A stretch of DNA of 64,000 nt from Nitrospira sp. SG-bin2 (lineage in GTDB: Bacteria > Nitrospirota > Nitrospiria > Nitrospirales > Nitrospiraceae), in contig LVWT01000015.1 in NCBI GenBank assembly GCA_002083405.1, positions 1 to 64,000 on the forward strand. The letters run 5' to 3'. Shown here in pieces: positions 60,246-64,000 of the stretch (the first letter of the stretch is position 1; the number at the start of each line of letters is the position of its first letter). Below the pieces are notes generated by a model. That model searched no databases and was not told the origin of the DNA. It saw nothing but the letters and a program-made list of their open reading frames with translations. Both the position numbers and the translations under genes were made by a program.

Positions 60246-61028
60246 TCACGCCGCCTGCGCAACTCCATCCGACCGCACGGGAATGCCACGCGTCTTCAGA
60301 TAAGCCTTGGCCTGTTGAATCGTGTAGGTCCGAAAATGAAATATCGAGGCGGCCAATACCGCATCGGCCTTCCCTTTGGCAAACCCTTCGTACAGATGGT
60401 CGAGCGTCCCAACGCCACCAGAGGCAATCACGGGAATCGAAACCGTTCCGGATACGGCAGCCGTCAGGCCAAGATCGTACCCGCTTTGCCGCCCATCTTG
60501 ATCCATGCTCGTCAAAAGGATTTCGCCCGCGCCAAAGCGTTCCATTCTCTTCGCCCATTCGGCCACATCAAGCCCGGTCGCTTTTCTCCCGCCATGCGTA
60601 AACACTTCCCAGCTGCCCCCGGCGACGCTCCGTTTGGCATCGATGGCGACCACGATACATTGCGTACCGAATCGCTGGGCCGCCTCTTTCACAAACTCAG
60701 GCCGCTCCACCGCGGCCGTGTTGATACTCACCTTGTCCGCTCCGGCATTCAACAGAGTACGGACATCCTCGACCGTCCGTACGCCACCCCCGACCGTGAC
60801 CGGCATGAACACCCGCGCCGCAGTCTGTTCGACCACATCGATGATCGTCTTCCGGTTTTCATGCGACGCGGTGATGTCCAGAAAGCACAGTTCGTCTGCG
60901 CCCTCACGATCATAGGCAGCGGCCACTTCGACCGGATCACCCGCATCCCGAAGCGCCACGAAGCTGACACCTTTGACCACACGGCCATCTTTGACGTCAA
61001 GACAGGGAATGATGCGCTTGGTCAACAT
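60246..61028 (-). CDS. hisF: Imidazole glycerol phosphate synthase subunit HisF
   Basis: Cyclase subunit that forms IGP and AICAR with ammonia from HisH, 260 residues. The barrel starts MLTKRIIPCLDVKDGRVVKG (catalytic D11), with CIVVAIDAKRSVAGGSWEV (catalytic D130) and ASGGVGTLDHLYEGF. It is encoded upstream of hisIE. Confidence 0.97.
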   Translation of the reverse strand: MLTKRIIPCLDVKDGRVVKGVSFVALRDAGDPVEVAAAYDREGADELCFLDITASHENRKTIIDVVEQTAARVFMPVTVGGGVRTVEDVRTLLNAGADKVSINTAAVERPEFVKEAAQRFGTQCIVVAIDAKRSVAGGSWEVFTHGGRKATGLDVAEWAKRMERFGAGEILLTSMDQDGRQSGYDLGLTAAVSGTVSIPVIASGGVGTLDHLYEGFAKGKADAVLAASIFHFRTYTIQQAKAYLKTRGIPVRSDGVAQAA

Positions 61029-61086
61029 CTTTGGTCCGTGAGGCGTGAGGGGTAAGGAGTGCGCGAGAGAATTGTCTTCATACCCT

Positions 61087-61812
61087 TCACCCCTTACCGA
61101 GAGCTGCTACCGCGGCTCGATAGTCCAATTTGCCGTCGTAGAGGGCCTTGCCCACAATCGCCCCTTCGACACGAGGACCGAGCGATCGCACCGCTAACAG
61201 GTCTTCGATTCGGCTGATCCCGCCTGATGCAATGACCGGACAGGATGCATGGGCCACAATTTCTTCCAGGGCCGGAATGTTCGGCCCGTTCAACATGCCG
61301 TCACGCGCAATATCCGTGTAGATGACCGCTCCAATCGCGCAGCCCGATACCTCTTTCAGCAGATCGACCGCGCGGACATCCGACACCGCCGTCCAACCCT
61401 TCACGGCCACTTTACCGCCGCGCGCATCGAGGCCCAGAAGAATCCGTCCGGGAAACTCCTTGCAAGCCTGTTCGAGAAACGCCCGATCCATGAGCGCCGC
61501 CGTACCGAGCACCACACGGAACACCCCGGCGTGAAGATACCGTCGAACCGTTTCAATCGTCCTGATCCCTCCGCCCACCTGCACCTTCACACTCACCGTC
61601 TTGATGACGGCTTCGATCTGGGGCAGATTACGGGGTTCACCGTCCACTGCGCCGTTCAGATCCACGACATGGATGAGATCCGCGCCGCCTGCTTGCCATT
61701 GTTTTGCCACCGCCTGCACATCGTCCGAATACACCGTCTCTGCAGCCATATCGCCTTGGCGCAACCGGACACAGCGGCCGTCCTTCAAATCGATCGCCGG
61801 AATGACCAGCAC
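61087..61812 (-). CDS. hisA: ProFAR isomerase HisA
   Basis: Isomerises ProFAR to PRFAR in histidine synthesis, 241 residues. The start is a GTG two bases after the TAA of the preceding lipoprotein gene; the 38 codons upstream in frame overlap that gene. Catalytic features are VLVIPAIDLKDGRCVRLRQG, LIHVVDLNGAVDGEPRN, VKVQVGGGIRTIETVRRYL and YTDIARDGMLNGPN. hisF follows 58 bases later. Confidence 0.96.
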   Translation of the reverse strand: MLVIPAIDLKDGRCVRLRQGDMAAETVYSDDVQAVAKQWQAGGADLIHVVDLNGAVDGEPRNLPQIEAVIKTVSVKVQVGGGIRTIETVRRYLHAGVFRVVLGTAALMDRAFLEQACKEFPGRILLGLDARGGKVAVKGWTAVSDVRAVDLLKEVSGCAIGAVIYTDIARDGMLNGPNIPALEEIVAHASCPVIASGGISRIEDLLAVRSLGPRVEGAIVGKALYDGKLDYRAAVAALGKG

Positions 61813-61813
61813 G

Positions 61814-62572
61814 TTACTTCTCTCTTCCCGCGCCGAACGGAAATTCCTTGAGAATTTCCTCGACGCCGTATTCGGCGAGTTCCTCTGCCGTGACGAACAT
61901 CCCGTATCGTTTGACGAATCCGACAAAATCCTCCGTCAACGGCCGCTGTCGCTCATAGTAGTGGCCGATCCAAAGCACCCGCCCGTCCGCCGCCACCACC
62001 TTCACCTCAAAACCGACAGAAGCGGCGGGATTCGCTCCGAGCCGGCTGCCGACCCGTTCCTGATACATGGACACGTAGCCGATCATGGCTGCATCGGCCT
62101 TCAGCTTCTTGGCCAACGACGCCGCTGCTGCTTCAGGCTTGGCCGCCGAAAGCGTGCCCTCTGCAGCTGCAGCCTTGGCCGAATCACCAAGCGGCACGAT
62201 CTGCAGTCCGTCCCATTCTTGAAGTCGCTTCCAGAATAATTGCGTGATGCGTTCCGCCGCATGACCTGGGAGGGAAACAGCTTGCCGGGAAGGCGGTTCC
62301 ACATCTGAAGGAATCGCCAAGGACATCTCTGACTGGCGGATACCCTGAGGAGTCGAGAAATGGAGATTACCCTGATCCCGCACCTGCGGCGTAACAATCG
62401 CAGTAAACGGCACCAACGCCATGGATCGAACGGTATATCGCGGCAGTTGATCCGACGACTCCGTCCGGACCTTCCAACCACTGCAGCCCGCAACCACAAA
62501 CGCCAACACCATTAACGTGAGGACATGAGGCATCAAGCGTATCGTGCTAAATCGAAGATCGTATCTGTTCAT
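61814..62572 (-). CDS. Lipoprotein of unknown function inside the his cluster
   Basis: The 252-residue protein has a lipoprotein signal MNRYDLRFSTIRLMPHVLTL...VVAGC (C30). The mature part reads like a GNA1162/CsgG-related or DUF799-like lipoprotein: TVRSMALVPFTAIVTPQ, HAAERITQLFWKRLQEWDGL, LAKKLKADAAMIGYVSMYQE and KVVAADGRVLWIGHYYERQR. Such proteins often act in envelope assembly. It lies between hisH (202 bases upstream) and hisA (two bases downstream). It is not a known histidine enzyme, so its place there is unusual. Confidence 0.75.
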   Translation of the reverse strand: MNRYDLRFSTIRLMPHVLTLMVLAFVVAGCSGWKVRTESSDQLPRYTVRSMALVPFTAIVTPQVRDQGNLHFSTPQGIRQSEMSLAIPSDVEPPSRQAVSLPGHAAERITQLFWKRLQEWDGLQIVPLGDSAKAAAAEGTLSAAKPEAAAASLAKKLKADAAMIGYVSMYQERVGSRLGANPAASVGFEVKVVAADGRVLWIGHYYERQRPLTEDFVGFVKRYGMFVTAEELAEYGVEEILKEFPFGAGREK

Positions 62573-62773
62573 AGTCGATATTCTAGCCCGCATGATTCGT
62601 GACAGTTCGTCGCGAAATCGCCAAGCCGCGTCGTGAGACCGGCGCGCGGAGCCCGGAGAACCTGAGGCGTACTCGTGCAGTAAATCGAAGGCTCGATGGG
62701 CGAGCCCGCCGGCCGCGGCGTGTCGCAGCAGCGGATCGGCGATTGCAGCAGAAGTGTTCATGAATCATGTGGG

Positions 62774-63385
62774 CTAAGCTTTCCACTCTCCAAAATTCCT
62801 GATCAACCGCAACCCCACGGTCTGGCTTTTCTCCGGGTGAAACTGGCAAGCCACGATATTGTCCTTCCACACACTCGATACGAACGGGATGCCGTAGGTC
62901 GTTATCGTCGCGGCTAGCTGCTTGTCGCTGGGGTCCACAAAATACGAATGTACAAAATACCAATCAGATCCGTCCGCAACCCCGTCGAACAGTGGACACG
63001 CTCGTTGGGCATGGACTTGATTCCAGCCCATGTGCGGCACTTTCAACGCCTGCCCACCCTCGAATCGCCGGACCGTTCCTTGAATGATATCGAGTCCTTT
63101 ATGGGGGCCGAATTCTTCACTCTCGGTAAACAAAACTTGAAGGCCCAAGCAAATCCCAAGAAACGGCTTGCCCGCTTGGATTGCTGTTCGGATCGGTTCC
63201 ACCAATCCATACTGCTCGATATTCGCCATGCAATCACCGAACGCGCCGACGCCGGGAAGCACCACATGACTTGCATTGCCGATCACCCGCGCATCGCGCG
63301 TTACGACGGCCTGATGCCCCACAGCCTCGAAGGCCTTGGAGACACTGCGGAGATTTCCCATACCGTAGTCGATAATGGCAATCAT
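62774..63385 (-). CDS. hisH: Imidazole glycerol phosphate synthase subunit HisH
   Basis: Glutaminase subunit that supplies ammonia to HisF, 203 residues. The nucleophile is C79 in PFLGICLGLQVLF and the histidine-glutamate pair is in VACQFHPEKSQTVG. The start MIAIIDYGMGNLRSVSKAFE is typical. First his gene of this cluster; hisB is not in the window. Confidence 0.97.
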   Translation of the reverse strand: MIAIIDYGMGNLRSVSKAFEAVGHQAVVTRDARVIGNASHVVLPGVGAFGDCMANIEQYGLVEPIRTAIQAGKPFLGICLGLQVLFTESEEFGPHKGLDIIQGTVRRFEGGQALKVPHMGWNQVHAQRACPLFDGVADGSDWYFVHSYFVDPSDKQLAATITTYGIPFVSSVWKDNIVACQFHPEKSQTVGLRLIRNFGEWKA

Positions 63386-63471
63386 GGACCTTATCCACCC
63401 ATGGAAGGGTGTAACAATACCGCATCTGCGGATGTCATGCCACTACGAATCTGGATGAGAATGCCCAAAGA

Positions 63472-63500
63472 TTGACAGGACATGGATGAACCAGTAGCCT
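63472..63500 (+). promoter_or_regulatory. Promoter of the MntA/HepT pair
   Basis: TTGACA (63472-63477), 17 bases, then TAGCCT (63495-63500). The predicted leader is about 20 bases and contains AGGTGTGAA before the ATG. Confidence 0.45.
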
Positions 63501-63526
63501 GAGCCGGTCAACCTACCAGGTGTGAA

Positions 63527-63922
63527 ATGAATGACGCATCGTTAAGTGAATACATTCGCAAGGCTGTCCCAGGACTCATTGCCTTATATCGATTCGGCTC
63601 GCAGGCGAAGGGAACCGCTCGCCCTGCCAGCGACATTGACCTTGCCATCCTCTCACGCGAGCCCGTGCCCAATCTGCGCCGATTTGATCTCGCCCAAGAG
63701 TTGGCCACGCAACTGCACCGTGATGTGGATCTTGTCGACCTTCGCACAGCATCCGCTGTGATGAAGATGCAAGTACTCTCTACCGGCGCCTGCCTGGACT
63801 CTCAGGACGAGTCGGCTCGCCGAGAGTTTGAAATGTACGCCTATTCAGACTATGCAAGGCTGAACGAGGAACGGCGCGAGATTGTGAAGGGGATCACCAA
63901 ACGCGGACTGGTGTATGGCTGA
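63527..63922 (+). CDS. MntA-type nucleotidyltransferase antitoxin
   Basis: MNT-domain protein of 131 residues. The catalytic site is YRFGSQAKGTARPASDIDLA (G-S and D-x-D), with a later acidic position in DVDLVDLRTASAV. In known MntA/HepT systems this enzyme poly-AMPylates and inactivates the HepT RNase. It overlaps the HepT start by eight bases. Confidence 0.87.
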   Translation: MNDASLSEYIRKAVPGLIALYRFGSQAKGTARPASDIDLAILSREPVPNLRRFDLAQELATQLHRDVDLVDLRTASAVMKMQVLSTGACLDSQDESARREFEMYAYSDYARLNEERREIVKGITKRGLVYG

Positions 63923-64000
63923 CGATGTTGTTCTCAATAAAGCCGCCAGCATCGAGCGGTGCTTGCAGCGAATTCAGGATGAATATGCAGGCACGAAGCA
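63915..64000 (+). CDS. HepT-like ribonuclease toxin, N-terminal part (cut by the right window edge)
   Basis: About 28 codons read MADDVVLNKAASIERCLQRI followed by QDEYAGTK. This is the usual start of HepT (DUF86) HEPN toxins (DDVxLNKAAxIERCxxRIxEEYxG). The RxxxxH active site lies beyond the window. Start and neighbour overlap support a MntA/HepT pair. Confidence 0.8.
   Translation, partial: MADDVVLNKAASIERCLQRIQDEYAGTK

Noticed and set aside
1..64000. CRISPR array, integrase or prophage
   Set aside because: No regularly spaced direct repeats with spacers, no recombinase, capsid or portal-like protein and no intact transposase were seen on reading both strands.

Overview
The window is a bacterial chromosome segment, most likely from a complete-ammonia-oxidising (comammox) Nitrospira. 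The left edge carries the first 254 codons of a hydroxylamine oxidoreductase (haoA) that closely resembles the Nitrosomonas enzyme. It lies directly downstream of a full System I cytochrome c maturation operon (ccmABCDEFGHI). That pairing, next to housekeeping genes that do not look proteobacterial (a T-box in front of leuA, an RNase HIII-type enzyme, an ilv-psd-pssA-leuA cluster), fits comammox Nitrospira. The species assignment is inference. No amo, nxr or rRNA gene lies in the window.

Layout. Positions 1-8.0 kb (minus strand): ccmA to ccmI, then haoA with its own strong promoter. Positions 8.2-23.5 kb: an accessory stretch of short genes on both strands, including a DUF1269 protein, a lipocalin, HEPN/MNT, AbrB-like/MazF and Phd/VapC toxin-antitoxin pairs, a CPA1 antiporter, several lipoproteins, a DUF4153 membrane protein, an orphan nuclease-like protein, a ferredoxin, an AEC transporter and a DJ-1/PfpI protein. 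This stretch also holds two families of short dispersed repeats and a truncated DUF2127 gene. Positions 23.8-35.2 kb (minus): topA, dprA, rng, rodA, mrdA, mreD, mreC, mreB and an RDD membrane protein, which is the rod-shape and cell-wall elongation cluster. Positions 35.4-36.1 kb: a SurA-N chaperone-like protein on the plus strand.

Positions 36.2-49.8 kb (minus): queA, a SpoIID-like protein, a DUF2905 protein, asd, an NHL-repeat protein, leuB, a cupin, leuA (T-box with a CUC leucine specifier), pssA, psd, ilvC, ilvH and ilvB. This links branched-chain amino acid synthesis, phosphatidylethanolamine synthesis and the aspartate pathway. Positions 50.2-50.6 kb: the RNase P RNA gene with a clear promoter. 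Positions 50.7-54.3 kb: an M48 lipoprotein protease, an RNase HIII-like enzyme, a DUF3800-like protein and an HI0073/HI0074-type nucleotidyltransferase pair. Positions 54.4-59.1 kb (minus): a CdsZ-type zinc-ribbon protein, tRNA(CAT), rpoD and dnaG. Positions 59.2-63.4 kb (minus): hinT, hisIE, hisF, hisA, a lipoprotein and hisH. Positions 63.5 kb to the end: a MntA/HepT toxin-antitoxin pair cut by the right edge.

The most notable signals are: the haoA/ccm linkage and the haoA promoter with palindromes; the leucine T-box, followed by a MITE-like palindromic insertion between its terminator and leuA; a Phd/VapC promoter buried in a perfect 30-bp palindrome; a probable leaderless HEPN transcript; an orphan PD-(D/E)XK-like gene; and the repeat families of the accessory segment. 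I found no CRISPR array, rRNA, prophage or intact transposase.
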